This document shows positions 7,905 to 17,777 of a stretch of 64,000 bases of DNA, piece by piece; the first letter of the stretch is position 1, and each line of letters starts with the position of its first letter. The DNA comes from Leminorella richardii. GTDB lineage: Bacteria > Pseudomonadota > Gammaproteobacteria > Enterobacterales > Enterobacteriaceae. The position numbers and the translations under genes were made by a program. The stretch lies in NCBI RefSeq assembly GCF_900478135.1, contig NZ_LS483470.1:1794501-1858500 (forward strand), read 5' to 3'. Under the pieces are notes generated by a model. The model was not told the DNA's origin and ran no database searches. It saw only the letters and a list, made by a program, of their open reading frames with translations.

Positions 7905-10295
7905 ATGTCTGCTATCAATAGCTGTCAGCAATATGTTGTTTGGTATAACCAATTGGGAATGCATGATGTTGATCGTGTTGGAGGTAAAAATGCCTCTTTA
8001 GGCGAAATGATCGCTAATCTCAGTGAACTGGGCGTTTCGGTTCCAAACGGGTTTGCCACGACGGCTCAGGCGTTCAACGATTTTCTTGAGCAAAGCGGCG
8101 TAAATCAGCGCATTTATCAACTGCTTGATAGCATCAACGTAGACGACGTCAAGGCTCTGGCCGATGCAGGGTTACAGATCCGCAACTGGATTATCGACAC
8201 GCCTTTCCAGCCTGAACTTCAACAGGCGATAAGCGAGGCTTATCAAACGCTATCAGAAGGCAATGAAGGCGCGTCTTTTGCTGTGCGGTCTTCCGCCACG
8301 GCTGAGGATATGCCGGATGCTTCCTTTGCCGGGCAGCAGGAAACCTTTCTCAACGTGCAGGGTATCGACGCTGTGATGGTGGCGATTAAACACGTGTTTG
8401 CTTCACTGTTTAACGATCGCGCTATTTCTTACCGCGTCCATCAGGGGTATGACCACCGGGGCGTGGCGCTATCTGCGGGCGTTCAACGCATGGTGCGCTC
8501 TGACTTAGCCTCTTCAGGGGTGATGTTTACTCTGGATACAGAATCAGGTTTTGATCAGGTGGTGTTTATCACCTCGGCTTACGGCCTGGGTGAAATGGTG
8601 GTTCAGGGGGCAGTAAACCCTGATGAGTTTTACGTTCACAAGCCAACACTGATGAACGACAGGCCGGCTATCGTGCGCCGCACGATGGGATCGAAAAAGA
8701 TCCGCATGGTCTATGCCGACAGTAAGGAGCACGGCAAGCAGGTGAGAACCGAGGACGTAGAGGAGGCTCTGTGCAACCGCTACAGTCTGGAGGAAGAGGA
8801 AATCCATCAGCTGGCGCGTCAGGCTATTATTATTGAGCAGCACTACGGCCGCCCGATGGACATCGAATGGGCAAAGGACGGTCATACCGGTAAGCTGTAC
8901 ATTGTGCAGGCCAGGCCGGAAACCGTGCGCGCCAACGAACAGGTGATGGAGCGCTATCAGCTGCACAATCGCGGTAACGTGCTGGTTGAAGGGCGAGCGA
9001 TCGGTCACCGCATCGGGGCGGGGCCGGTTAAAGTCATTACCGACCTGAGCCAGATGGACCGCATTCAGCCGGGAGACGTGCTGGTCACCGATATGACGGA
9101 TCCGGACTGGGAGCCTATCATGAAGCGGGCGGCAGCGATTGTCACCAACCGGGGCGGACGCACCTGTCACGCGGCGATTATTGCTCGCGAGCTGGGTATT
9201 CCTGCGGTGGTGGGCTGCGGTAACGCGACGGACATCCTGAAGGAAGGACAGCAGGTTACGGTTTCCTGCGCGGAAGGCGATACCGGCTTTATCTATCAGG
9301 ACGCGCTGGCGTTCAAAGTACAAAGCTCTCAGCTTGATACACTGCCGGAAATCCCGTTGAAAATAATGATGAACGTCGGTAACCCTGATAGGGCGTTTGA
9401 CTTCGCCAGACTGCCGAATGAAGGCGTCGGCCTGGCTCGCCTTGAGTTCATTATTAACCGCATGATCGGCGTACACCCGCGAGCGCTGCTGGAGTTTGAC
9501 CAGCAGGATGCCTCTGTGAAAGAGGAAATTCGCGAGCTAATGCTGGGCTACGACGATCCGGTGGAGTTCTACGTTGGCCGCCTGTCTGAAGGCATTGCGA
9601 CGCTGGCGGCGGCTTTCTGGCCAAAGCGCGTGATTGTGCGCCTGTCAGACTTTAAGTCTAACGAATACGCCAATCTGGTTGGCGGCAGCCGCTATGAGCC
9701 TCATGAAGAAAACCCGATGCTGGGCTTCCGCGGTGCGGGGCGCTACGTGTCTGACGACTTCAAAGACTGCTTTGCGCTGGAGTGTGAAGCCGTGAAGCGC
9801 GTGCGCAACCTGATGGGGCTGACTAACGTGGAAATCATGATCCCGTTTGTTCGCACCGTTGAGCAGGCTAAAGCGGTTGTCGATCAGCTGGCTCATGAAG
9901 GGCTTAAGCGCGGTGAAAACGGCCTTAAAGTCATCATGATGTGTGAAATACCCTCTAACGCACTGTTGGCAGAACAGTTTTTGGAGCACTTCGACGGTTT
10001 TTCTATCGGCTCTAACGACATGACTCAGCTGACGCTGGGGCTGGATCGCGACTCAGGCGTGGTTTCCACGCTGTTTGACGAGCGTAACGAGGCGGTGAAG
10101 GCGCTGTTGGCTATGGCGATCCGTGCAGCGAAAAAGCAGGGTAAATACGTGGGCATCTGCGGTCAGGGGCCGTCCGACCACGAAGACTTTGCCGCTTGGC
10201 TAATGGAGCAGGGGATCGACAGTATCTCTCTTAACCCTGATACGGTGATTAAAACCTGGCTGGCGCTGGCGGAGCAAAACGCGGTTTCGGCCTAA
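7905..10295 (+). CDS. ppsA: Phosphoenolpyruvate synthase
   Basis: Gluconeogenic enzyme that converts pyruvate and ATP to PEP, AMP and phosphate. The 796 residues compare with 792 in E. coli. The N-terminal ATP-binding domain has VGGKNASLGEM near residue 26 and AVRSSATAEDMPDASFAGQQETF. The swivelling domain carries catalytic H422 in GGRTCHAAIIARE, with T420 as the residue expected to be phosphorylated by PpsR. The C-terminal PEP/pyruvate barrel ends with GSNDMTQLTLGLDRDSG and GICGQGPSDH. A strong terminator follows directly. Confidence 0.97.
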   Translation: MSAINSCQQYVVWYNQLGMHDVDRVGGKNASLGEMIANLSELGVSVPNGFATTAQAFNDFLEQSGVNQRIYQLLDSINVDDVKALADAGLQIRNWIIDTPFQPELQQAISEAYQTLSEGNEGASFAVRSSATAEDMPDASFAGQQETFLNVQGIDAVMVAIKHVFASLFNDRAISYRVHQGYDHRGVALSAGVQRMVRSDLASSGVMFTLDTESGFDQVVFITSAYGLGEMVVQGAVNPDEFYVHKPTLMNDRPAIVRRTMGSKKIRMVYADSKEHGKQVRTEDVEEALCNRYSLEEEEIHQLARQAIIIEQHYGRPMDIEWAKDGHTGKLYIVQARPETVRANEQVMERYQLHNRGNVLVEGRAIGHRIGAGPVKVITDLSQMDRIQPGDVLVTDMTDPDWEPIMKRAAAIVTNRGGRTCHAAIIARELGIPAVVGCGNATDILKEGQQVTVSCAEGDTGFIYQDALAFKVQSSQLDTLPEIPLKIMMNVGNPDRAFDFARLPNEGVGLARLEFIINRMIGVHPRALLEFDQQDASVKEEIRELMLGYDDPVEFYVGRLSEGIATLAAAFWPKRVIVRLSDFKSNEYANLVGGSRYEPHEENPMLGFRGAGRYVSDDFKDCFALECEAVKRVRNLMGLTNVEIMIPFVRTVEQAKAVVDQLAHEGLKRGENGLKVIMMCEIPSNALLAEQFLEHFDGFSIGSNDMTQLTLGLDRDSGVVSTLFDERNEAVKALLAMAIRAAKKQGKYVGICGQGPSDHEDFAAWLMEQGIDSISLNPDTVIKTWLALAEQNAVSA

Positions 10296-10322
10296 CGATT
10301 GTCAAACAAAAGCCTAATAAAG

Positions 10323-10351
10323 AACGCCGTTCATTTTGAACGGCGTTTTTA
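10323..10351 (+). terminator. Strong terminator of ppsA
   Basis: AACGCCGTTC (10323-10332) pairs with GAACGGCGTT (10338-10347), followed by TTTTATC. It lies 28 bases past the ppsA stop, between the convergent ppsA and ydiK genes. Confidence 0.85.
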
Positions 10352-10373
10352 TCTCTGCTATAGCTGAAGCTGA

Positions 10374-11477
10374 CTACTTGTTTTCACCAAGAGCGTCATC
10401 GAGATCCGGTACGCTGTCTGAAGGTTCGGGCACTTCATCCATCCAGGCGGAGATCAGCCGGTACGATACCGCCAGCACGACAGGGCCAATAAACAGGCCG
10501 ATCATGCCGAACGCCAGCAGGCCGCCGATAACGCCGGAAAGAATCAGCAACAAAGGAAGATTTGCTCCCATGCGGATCAGCGCCGGGCGCAGGAAGTTGT
10601 CCAGAGAAACCACCACGCAGCTCCACACCAGCAGCACGGTTCCCCACGTGCTGTCGCCGGTCCAGTAGAGCCAAATCACCGCAGGAAAGAGGATTAGCGA
10701 TGGGCCAATCTGTGCCAGACAGCAGATAAACATCAAGACAGTGAGCAGCGTAGCGTAGGGAATACCGGCAACGGCAAGCCCGATACCGCCTAGCAGCGCC
10801 TGAACCAGTGCGGTAACAACCACACCTAATGCAACGGCACGAATAGCCTGAGCGCCAAGGATAACAGCCGCTTCACCGCGCTCTTCCGCTAAGCGCAGAG
10901 CAAAGTGTCGAATGCCTTTTGCAACCGCCTCGCCCTTGGCATACAGAATGGCGCTGAAAACGACCATCAGCGTGCCGTGCAGCACGAAACGCCCCACGTG
11001 AGCGGCCTGAGAGACGAACCAGGTGGTTGCGGCACCGGCATAGGGCTGAACGCTGGCCACCAGCGTTTTGCCGCCGTCAGCTGTTAGCGACTGCCAGCTT
11101 TTATACAGACGTTCGCCCACCAGAGGAATATCCTCCAGCCAGGTTAGCGCTGGAATATGCCAGTTAGAGGGATCTCCCAGCCAGCTGACGAGCTGACCGC
11201 TGTTATCAACGATGCTGTTGATAACCAGACTAAACGGCAGTACAAACAAGAGCACTAAAAGCAGAGTCATAATGATGACTGCGGGAAGACGGCGACCGCC
11301 AGTGATTTTCTGCATGCGCAGGAGCAGAGGCCAGGTGGCGATCACCACCATGCCTGCCCAGGCGAAACCGAGAATAAAAGGGCGAATAACCCAAAAGCTG
11401 GCAACAATAAGGATAACAATAAACAGCACGCCGAATATCAGGCGGGCGAGATTAAACTGTTTTTGAGGCTGAGTCAT
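10374..11477 (-). CDS. ydiK: AI-2E family transporter YdiK
   Basis: A 367-residue inner-membrane protein of the AI-2E transporter family, close in length to E. coli YdiK (370). About eight hydrophobic segments are visible: a tight pair at about 10-50, one at about 60-90, one at about 150-175, and a C-terminal cluster from about 205 to 345. The segment at 305-340, with SGVIGGLLAFGMIGLFIGPVVLAVSYRL split across it, is typical of the family. The transported substrate of YdiK is not established. It is convergent with ppsA and divergent from ydiJ. Confidence 0.88.
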   Translation of the reverse strand: MTQPQKQFNLARLIFGVLFIVILIVASFWVIRPFILGFAWAGMVVIATWPLLLRMQKITGGRRLPAVIIMTLLLVLLFVLPFSLVINSIVDNSGQLVSWLGDPSNWHIPALTWLEDIPLVGERLYKSWQSLTADGGKTLVASVQPYAGAATTWFVSQAAHVGRFVLHGTLMVVFSAILYAKGEAVAKGIRHFALRLAEERGEAAVILGAQAIRAVALGVVVTALVQALLGGIGLAVAGIPYATLLTVLMFICCLAQIGPSLILFPAVIWLYWTGDSTWGTVLLVWSCVVVSLDNFLRPALIRMGANLPLLLILSGVIGGLLAFGMIGLFIGPVVLAVSYRLISAWMDEVPEPSDSVPDLDDALGENK

Positions 11478-11821
11478 GAACCATACTCGTGGTAGATGAA
11501 CGGATTATTCTGAATATTATCGGCGATAGACGGCGGTTACGCTACCGTAATCGATCCCGCGCGAAATTTTCTCCCTTTGCCATACTGTTAACGAGACGCT
11601 GGTTTGCTATTGCACTCGGTGCGGGACGCCTGAAATGGGTGGGATAATTTTCCCTGTGGGCTACGCAAACGGATGCGCGGTGTGCTAGTCTGCGGGATTG
11701 GGTAATGTTCAGAAGCGGCTCGTTGACGTGTCACTTCCGTCTTAGGCGGCTTCGGCCTGTGACGATGACACATATCGGGCTGCATATTTTAATCAATAAG
11801 AAAAAGAAGAGATGGGCGGCA
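11478..11821. other. Intergenic region between ydiK and ydiJ
   Basis: 344 bases between divergent genes that should hold both promoters. I see no strong consensus promoter, inverted repeat or small gene in it. Confidence 0.6.
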
Positions 11822-14800
11822 ATGATTCCTCAGCTAAAACAGGCACCCGGTGTTGATAGTCGGGTTGTGGAGTACTTGGCGGCGCTTAAGCGCTCAGGCT
11901 TTAGCGGCGACGTGGCGACCGGGTATGCCGATCGCCTAACAATGTCGACGGACAACAGCATTTATCAACTTTTGCCACAGGCGATCGTTTTCCCCCGCTC
12001 GACAGCCGACGTTGTCATTATTGCGCGCACTGCCGACGCTGACGAATATAAACATCTGCGCTTTACCCCCCGAGGTGGCGGAACGGGAACCAACGGCCAA
12101 TCGCTGAACGACGGCATTATTGTTGATATGTCCCGCTATATGAACCGCATTTTGGAGCTGAATCTGGAACAGGGCTGGGTGCGCGTTGAGGCTGGCGTTA
12201 TTAAAGACCAGCTTAATCAATACCTGAAGCCTCACGGCTACTTTTTCTCACCGGAACTTTCTACCAGTAACCGCGCAACGCTGGGGGGGATGATTAATAC
12301 TGACGCCTCTGGGCAGGGTTCGCTGGTGTACGGTAAGACTTCCGACCACGTTCTGGGTCTGCGTAGCGTGCTGCTAAACGGCGAACTGTTAGATACCGCC
12401 CCCATGCAGGTAGCGTTGGCGAAGTCGCTGGCGGCACAGGATACTCAGGTGGGCCGAATTTATCAAACGGTGATGACACGGTGCAAAACGCAGCGCCAGC
12501 AGATACTGGATCACTTTCCAAAGCTTAACCGCTTCCTGACAGGTTACGACTTAAGGCATGTCTACAGTGACGATCTGAAAACGTTCGATCTGACTCGCAT
12601 TTTGACCGGCTCTGAGGGGTCTTTAGCATTTATTACCGAAGCGCGCCTGAATATTACTCGGCTGCCGTCCGTGCGGCGACTGGTTAACGTCAAATACGAT
12701 AGTTTTGATTCCGCGCTGCGCAATGCGCCTCTGATGGTTGAAGCCAAGGCGCTCTCGGTAGAAACCGTTGACTCTAAAGTGTTCAACCTCGCGCGCGAAG
12801 ATATTGTCTGGGAGTCCGTCAAAAACCTGATTAGCGACGTACCCGGCAAAGACATGCAGGGGTTGAATATTATTGAATTTGCCGGTGACGACTGCGAGTT
12901 GATTGAACAGCGGGTAACCTACCTGTGTGAAAGGCTTGATGCGCTGATGGCACAGGGAGAAGCGGGCATCATTGGCTATCAGCTGTGTAGCGATCTAGCG
13001 GATATTGAGCGCATTTACGGCATGCGTAAAAAGGCCGTTGGCCTGTTGGGTAACGCCAAAGGATTAGCAAAGCCGATTCCGTTTGCCGAGGATACCTGTG
13101 TGCCGCCAGAGCGGTTGGCTGACTATATTGCGGAGTTTCGCGCGCTGTTGGACAGCTACGGGCTGGCCTACGGCATGTTTGGGCACGTTGACGCGGGCGT
13201 GCTTCACGTTCGTCCGGCGCTGGATATGTGCGATCCAGAACAGGAACGTCTGATGAAGACGCTTTCCGATCGGATAGTGACTCTCACGGCTAAATACGGC
13301 GGTCTGCTGTGGGGCGAGCACGGAAAAGGCTTTAGAGCCGAGTACAGCGCTGAGTTTTTCGGCGAGACTCTGTATGCAGAGCTTCGCAGGATCAAAGGCG
13401 CCTTCGATCCGCTTAATCGTCTGAATCCGGGAAAAATCTGTACTCCTCTAGAGAGTGATGCACCACTGCTGAAAGTGGATGCCGTCAAGCGGGGAACCTA
13501 TGACCGACAAATTCCTCTGGCGGTCAGAACGTCGTTTAAAGGGGCGATGGAGTGTAACGGTAACGGCCTGTGCTTTAACTTTGATGTGAACAGCCCGATG
13601 TGCCCCTCCATGAAGGCGAGCGGCGATCGGGTTCACTCACCAAAAGGGCGAGCGACACTGGTGCGCGAGTGGCTGCGCCAGCTGGCAGAAGCGGGTGTCG
13701 ATCCGATGGTTCTCGAACAAGAGCTAGCGCAGCGTCGTTTAAGCTGGCGAGACCTGCTGGCCAAAACGCAGAACGCCTGGGCTAAACGCCGTGGAGAGTA
13801 TGATTTCTCCCATGAGGTCAAAGACTCTATGTCCGCCTGTCTGGCGTGTAAGGCCTGCTCAACACAGTGCCCCATCAAAATAGACGTTCCGGCCTTCCGT
13901 GCCCGTTTTTTACAGCTTTACCATACCCGCTACTTCCGCCCGGTCAGAGACCATTTGGTCGCGTCAGTAGAGCTCTACGCGCCGCTGATGGCTAAAGCGC
14001 CGAAGATGTTCAACTTCTTTATCCGTCAGCCGTGGATGCAGGCCGTAGGGGAAAAGGGCATTGGTATGGTGAATCTGCCGCTGCTTTCTACGCCTACTCT
14101 GAAACAACAGCTCCAAGGGCACCGCGCGAGTTCAGTCACGCTGGAACAGCTTGAAACCATGGGTGATGAACAGCGCAGTCGCCACGTGCTGGTCGTGCAA
14201 GATCCCTTCACCAGCTACTACGATGCGGCAGTCGTGTTTGATTTTGTTCGCCTGATTGAAAAATTGGGTATGACGCCCGTGCTGCTGCCGTTTCATCCCA
14301 ACGGGAAGGCACAGCACATTAAAGGATTCTTACACCAGTTTTCCCGCACGGCGAAGCGAACCTCTGAGGTGTTAAATCGGGCCGCACGGCTGGGTATCCC
14401 TATGGTAGGCGTCGATCCCGCGCTGGTTCTCTGCTACCGCGATGAGTATAAGCAGGTTCTGGGGGAGGCTCGGGGTGACTTTCAGGTGCTTTTAGTGCAT
14501 GAGTGGTTGGCAAACAACCCGCACCTGTTGCCGGAAAAAGCGCCTAAGCCGGAGCCGTGGTATCTGTTTGGTCACTGTACTGAAAGCACCGCTCTGCCGG
14601 TCAGCAGCCGCCAGTGGCAAAGCCTGTTTAGTCGCGTTGGCGCAACGCTAAACGTTGTTAATCTCGGCTGCTGTGGCATGGCGGGAACCTACGGTCACGA
14701 GGCTGATAAGGCGGAAAGCTCTGCGGCGATCTACGATCTGTCATGGCGAAAAGCGCTAGAGGCAAGAAGCCCCGATCGCTGTCTGACAACGGGCTACTCT

Positions 14801-14875
14801 TGCCGCAGTCAGGTAAAACGGTTTAACCAAGCGGTATTGAAACACCCGCTTCAGGCGCTGTTAGCGCTGATTTAA
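11822..14875 (+). CDS. ydiJ: YdiJ FAD/Fe-S oxidoreductase (D-2-hydroxyglutarate dehydrogenase type)
   Basis: 1017 residues against 1018 in E. coli YdiJ, reported as a D-2-hydroxyglutarate dehydrogenase. Parts in order: an FAD-binding PCMH domain (about 45-270; FTPRGGGTGTNGQSLN and ELSTSNRATLGGMINTDASGQGS), an FAD-oxidase C-terminal domain (about 270-545; YGMFGHVDAGVLHVRPALD, LLWGEHGKGFRAEY), a ferredoxin-like region with CLACKACSTQCPIKID, and a C-terminal CCG-type domain with GHCTE, LGCCGMAGTYGHE and TGYSCRSQ. The ATG at 11822 begins MIPQLKQAPGV as in E. coli; the open frame upstream is not conserved. It is likely cotranscribed with menI. Confidence 0.95.
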   Translation: MIPQLKQAPGVDSRVVEYLAALKRSGFSGDVATGYADRLTMSTDNSIYQLLPQAIVFPRSTADVVIIARTADADEYKHLRFTPRGGGTGTNGQSLNDGIIVDMSRYMNRILELNLEQGWVRVEAGVIKDQLNQYLKPHGYFFSPELSTSNRATLGGMINTDASGQGSLVYGKTSDHVLGLRSVLLNGELLDTAPMQVALAKSLAAQDTQVGRIYQTVMTRCKTQRQQILDHFPKLNRFLTGYDLRHVYSDDLKTFDLTRILTGSEGSLAFITEARLNITRLPSVRRLVNVKYDSFDSALRNAPLMVEAKALSVETVDSKVFNLAREDIVWESVKNLISDVPGKDMQGLNIIEFAGDDCELIEQRVTYLCERLDALMAQGEAGIIGYQLCSDLADIERIYGMRKKAVGLLGNAKGLAKPIPFAEDTCVPPERLADYIAEFRALLDSYGLAYGMFGHVDAGVLHVRPALDMCDPEQERLMKTLSDRIVTLTAKYGGLLWGEHGKGFRAEYSAEFFGETLYAELRRIKGAFDPLNRLNPGKICTPLESDAPLLKVDAVKRGTYDRQIPLAVRTSFKGAMECNGNGLCFNFDVNSPMCPSMKASGDRVHSPKGRATLVREWLRQLAEAGVDPMVLEQELAQRRLSWRDLLAKTQNAWAKRRGEYDFSHEVKDSMSACLACKACSTQCPIKIDVPAFRARFLQLYHTRYFRPVRDHLVASVELYAPLMAKAPKMFNFFIRQPWMQAVGEKGIGMVNLPLLSTPTLKQQLQGHRASSVTLEQLETMGDEQRSRHVLVVQDPFTSYYDAAVVFDFVRLIEKLGMTPVLLPFHPNGKAQHIKGFLHQFSRTAKRTSEVLNRAARLGIPMVGVDPALVLCYRDEYKQVLGEARGDFQVLLVHEWLANNPHLLPEKAPKPEPWYLFGHCTESTALPVSSRQWQSLFSRVGATLNVVNLGCCGMAGTYGHEADKAESSAAIYDLSWRKALEARSPDRCLTTGYSCRSQVKRFNQAVLKHPLQALLALI

Positions 14876-14898
14876 TGAATAGACTTAAGGAACGTACT

Positions 14899-15321
14899 AT
14901 GTGGAAACGCCCAATGACGCTGGACGTGCTAAATCAGTTGTCTAAAGGGACGATGATGGAGCACATTGACATCGTCTATACCCAGATTGGCTCGGACTTT
15001 CTTGAAGCAACAATGCCGGTTGACTACCGAACAGTGCAGACGTTTGGCCTTTTACACGGCGGCGCTTCTGTTGTGCTGGCGGAAACTCTGGGTTCTGTGG
15101 CGGGATATATGAGCACCGAGGGCGATAAGCTGGTGGTGGGGATTGAAATTAACGCCAACCACGTGCGTTCAGCTCGCCAAGGGCGCGTTCGCGGCGTAGC
15201 GAAAGCCATACACCTTGGGCGAAGCCAGCAGGTGTGGGATATCCGAATTTATGACGAGAATGACAAGCTTTGCTGCATCTCGCGCTTGACGACCTCCGTG
15301 TTGGATAAAAAGGCAAACTAG
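14899..15321 (+). CDS. menI: 1,4-dihydroxy-2-naphthoyl-CoA hydrolase
   Basis: A hotdog-fold thioesterase (YdiI) that releases 1,4-dihydroxy-2-naphthoate from its CoA ester in menaquinone synthesis. The 140 residues compare with 136 in E. coli. The catalytic region LLHGGASVVLAETLGS places the active-site glutamate at E62, and VGIEINANHVRSAR is conserved. The start at 14899 has AAGGA 9 bases upstream and matches E. coli; it lies 23 bases after the ydiJ stop, as in the E. coli ydiJ-menI pair. Confidence 0.93.
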   Translation: MWKRPMTLDVLNQLSKGTMMEHIDIVYTQIGSDFLEATMPVDYRTVQTFGLLHGGASVVLAETLGSVAGYMSTEGDKLVVGIEINANHVRSARQGRVRGVAKAIHLGRSQQVWDIRIYDENDKLCCISRLTTSVLDKKAN

Positions 15322-15356
15322 GCAGGAGCGTGCGCTCAGTAACAAAGGTGGTTGAT

Positions 15357-16340
15357 GTGGAGAAGATAACCGGTAAACAGTTAGCGATATCTCAGGCAAT
15401 ACACGCCTGGCAGCTGGATGGCAAAGGGGGCGTACTCCCCGTTGCGGATATCACTGAAGCGTCAAGCACATCGCCGTGCTGGCTACACTTTGACTATGAG
15501 CAACCGGAAAGCTTGACTTGGCTTAGCAAAACGACGCTGCTGCCTGATTCATTTAAGGATGCGCTATCCGGTGAGAGCTGTCGCCCCAGAGTTTCCCGGC
15601 AGGGAGAAGGGACGCTGGTGGTACTGAGAAGCATCAACTTGAATAACGAATCGCTGCCGGATCCTTTGGTCACGCTGAGGGTTTACCTGACAGATAGCCT
15701 GATTGTGTCCACTCGCCATCGTCCTATCCACGCCATTGACGAGGTCACTCACGAGCTGCTTAACCACAACGGTCCTAAAAATGTGGGAGAGTGGCTGGTG
15801 GAGGTATTGGACGAGCTAACCGACCGCGTTAGCGATTTTATTGATGATATACACGGTCGCGTTATCGAGCTGGAGGACGGCCTGCTGGAGCAGGTGGTTC
15901 CCGAACGAGGCGAGGTAGCGCTTATCCGCAAGCAGCTGATTGTGTTACGCCGTCACCTGATGCCGCAGCGCGACGTGTTTTCTCGGCTGGCTAATGAGAG
16001 ATTGCCTTGGATGAACAGCGAAGACCGCCACCGCATGCAGGATATTGCAGAGCGGCTAGGCCGCGTGCTGGACGACCTTGATGCGACAATCGCCCGCACG
16101 GCGGTTATTGTAGATGAAATTAACTCTCTGTTGGCTGACGCCATGAACCGACGCACTTATACTATGTCCCTTATGGCAATGCTATTTTTACCGGCAACCT
16201 TTCTTACCGGGCTGTTTGGTGTCAATCTGGGGGGGATTCCGGGTGGGGGGAAAAGCGGCGCTTTCGCTATTTTTTGCCTGTGCCTAGCAACGATTGGCGG
16301 TGGGATACTCTGGTGGCTTAAGCGAAGTAAGTGGCTGTAA
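15357..16340 (+). CDS. zntB: Zinc transporter ZntB (CorA family)
   Basis: Inner-membrane zinc transporter of the CorA metal transporter superfamily. I start it at the GTG at 15357, giving exactly 327 residues as in E. coli and an N-terminus ME-K-I-x-G that lines up; AAAGGTGG sits 5 bases upstream. A GTG 27 bases earlier is possible but has no good ribosome binding site. A large cytoplasmic N-terminal domain is followed by two C-terminal membrane helices (about 270-320) joined by the GVNLGGIPGG motif that replaces the CorA GMN signature. The basic RSKWL tail matches E. coli. It lies 35 bases after menI. Confidence 0.92.
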   Translation: MEKITGKQLAISQAIHAWQLDGKGGVLPVADITEASSTSPCWLHFDYEQPESLTWLSKTTLLPDSFKDALSGESCRPRVSRQGEGTLVVLRSINLNNESLPDPLVTLRVYLTDSLIVSTRHRPIHAIDEVTHELLNHNGPKNVGEWLVEVLDELTDRVSDFIDDIHGRVIELEDGLLEQVVPERGEVALIRKQLIVLRRHLMPQRDVFSRLANERLPWMNSEDRHRMQDIAERLGRVLDDLDATIARTAVIVDEINSLLADAMNRRTYTMSLMAMLFLPATFLTGLFGVNLGGIPGGGKSGAFAIFCLCLATIGGGILWWLKRSKWL

Positions 16341-16361
16341 AAAGGCGGAAACCGCCTTTTT
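16339..16361. terminator. Bidirectional terminator between zntB and ttcA
   Basis: AAAAAGGCGG and CCGCCTTTTT flank a 3-base AAA loop. The A and T tracts allow termination in both directions. It lies between two convergent genes whose stops are 36 bases apart. Confidence 0.85.
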
Positions 16362-16375
16362 ACAAATGGAGGCGA

Positions 16376-17299
16376 CTATTTTACTTCAACGATATTAATA
16401 CCCAGTTCACCCTCGTCCTGTGCATCAAAGCCTGACGATGTTAGTGGCAGTTCTTCTCGGTCAAACGCCAGATCGCCGCCGTCTGGAAGCGCCATTCCCT
16501 GTGTAATAGCAGAAAAGTCAAACAGCTCGCGATCGCACAGGTGTGAAGGCACGACGTTCTGCATGGCGCTGAACATAGTTTCTATACGCCCCGGGTAGCG
16601 TTTATCCCAGTCGCGCAGCATTTCTTTAATCACCTGACGCTGTAAATTCGGCTGTGAACCACACAGGTTGCACGGAATGATCGGAAACGCTTTAGCGTCA
16701 GCGTATTTTTCAATGTCCTTTTCACGGCAGTAGGCCAGCGGGCGAATAACAATGTGCTTACCGTCATCGCTGATAAGCTTGGGCGGCATACCTTTCAGCT
16801 TCCCGCCGTAGAACATATTTAAAAAAAGCGTTTGCAGCATATCGTCGCGATGATGGCCCAGAGCGATTTTTGTAATATTTAGCTCGGTAGCGGTGCGATA
16901 AAGAATGCCTCTGCGTAGCCGTGAGCATAGGGAGCAGGTGGTTTTTCCCTCAGGGATCTTCTCTTTGACAATACCGTAGGTATTTTCTTCAACGATTTTA
17001 TATTCAATGCCGAGTTCGTTCAGATATTCCGGCAGTATGTGCTCAGGAAAGCCAGGCTGTTTTTGATCGAGATTAACGGCAATCAGCTCAAACTTGATAG
17101 GGGCGCTACGCTGTAAGCTTTGCAGAATGTCCAGCATGGTATAGCTGTCTTTGCCGCCGGAAAGGCACACCATAACTCGGTCGCCGTCTTCAATCATTGA
17201 AAAATCGGCAATGGCTTCACCCACATTGCGGCGCAGCCGCTTCTGTAGTTTGTTCAAATTGTACTGCTGCTTTTGGTTTAGCGTAACGCTAGTGCTCAT
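16376..17299 (-). CDS. ttcA: tRNA 2-thiocytidine(32) synthetase
   Basis: An Fe-S enzyme that thiolates cytidine 32 of some tRNAs. The 307 residues align with E. coli TtcA (311). The ATP-pyrophosphatase PP-loop is CLSGGKDSYTML (residues 45-56). The cysteine motifs are TTCSLCSRLRRG (C122, C125) and IPCNLCGSQ (C210, C213), which supply cluster ligands in the family. The ending INIVEVK resembles E. coli. Its leader contains a 12-base tandem duplication just before the start codon. Confidence 0.96.
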   Translation of the reverse strand: MSTSVTLNQKQQYNLNKLQKRLRRNVGEAIADFSMIEDGDRVMVCLSGGKDSYTMLDILQSLQRSAPIKFELIAVNLDQKQPGFPEHILPEYLNELGIEYKIVEENTYGIVKEKIPEGKTTCSLCSRLRRGILYRTATELNITKIALGHHRDDMLQTLFLNMFYGGKLKGMPPKLISDDGKHIVIRPLAYCREKDIEKYADAKAFPIIPCNLCGSQPNLQRQVIKEMLRDWDKRYPGRIETMFSAMQNVVPSHLCDRELFDFSAITQGMALPDGGDLAFDREELPLTSSGFDAQDEGELGINIVEVK

Positions 17300-17777
17300 G
17301 ACGTTAACTCTGTGTTTAACTCTGTGTAAAGGGCGCTATTGCCGCGAGGGCCTGCATAAATCACGGGCAGCTATGGTACGGATTATTGCTTTCTTTGTCA
17401 CTCGCTCATAAGGAAAGGCGTTGATTTTCTCCCGCGTGTTCCAGACCAAGACGCCGGGAATACCTCCCTTAATAAAGTAAATAAAAATCACGGCGTCACA
17501 GCGTAAAGTCTGACGTTGGGGGAATTAAGTTTCCATGTGAAAATAGTTTCTTTCAAATAATAACTGTTATTTATACCAGTGATGTAAATTTTTTAGATGT
17601 ATTAAAATTGCAAATTATGTGTCATCGATTCTAAAAAATAGCGTCAAGTATTGGATGTTTTTATTGCTCGTTTATTGCTCAATGCATTTTTATGGGATGG
17701 CTAGGCTAAACAGCGTGCTGAATATACCCTTTTTCAGGGGACATTCAGCAGTTAGGGTAGGAAAAAGGAGACGGATG
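17300..17777. other. Intergenic region before the InsA-like gene
   Basis: Divergent region between ttcA and the InsA-like gene, AT-rich from about 17520. Apart from the tandem repeat at 17304 I see no small RNA gene, and no FnrS-like sequence, which lies beside ttcA in E. coli. IS1 terminal inverted repeats are not recognisable. Confidence 0.55.
17304..17327. repeat. Perfect 12-base tandem repeat in the ttcA leader
   Basis: TTAACTCTGTGT occurs twice head to tail (17304-17315 and 17316-17327), ending 4 bases before the ttcA start codon on the minus strand. It duplicates the stretch that would contain the weak ribosome binding site (ACAGAG). Confidence 0.9.

Noticed and set aside
8544..9476. 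A 310-codon open frame on the minus strand inside ppsA
   Set aside because: It runs antisense to a perfectly conserved ppsA and has no recognisable product; long shadow frames are usual in GC-balanced conserved genes.
17619..17777. N-terminal extension of the InsA-like gene by 53 residues
   Set aside because: InsA proteins are about 91 residues; the extension has no ribosome binding site and the ATG at 17778 has a strong one.
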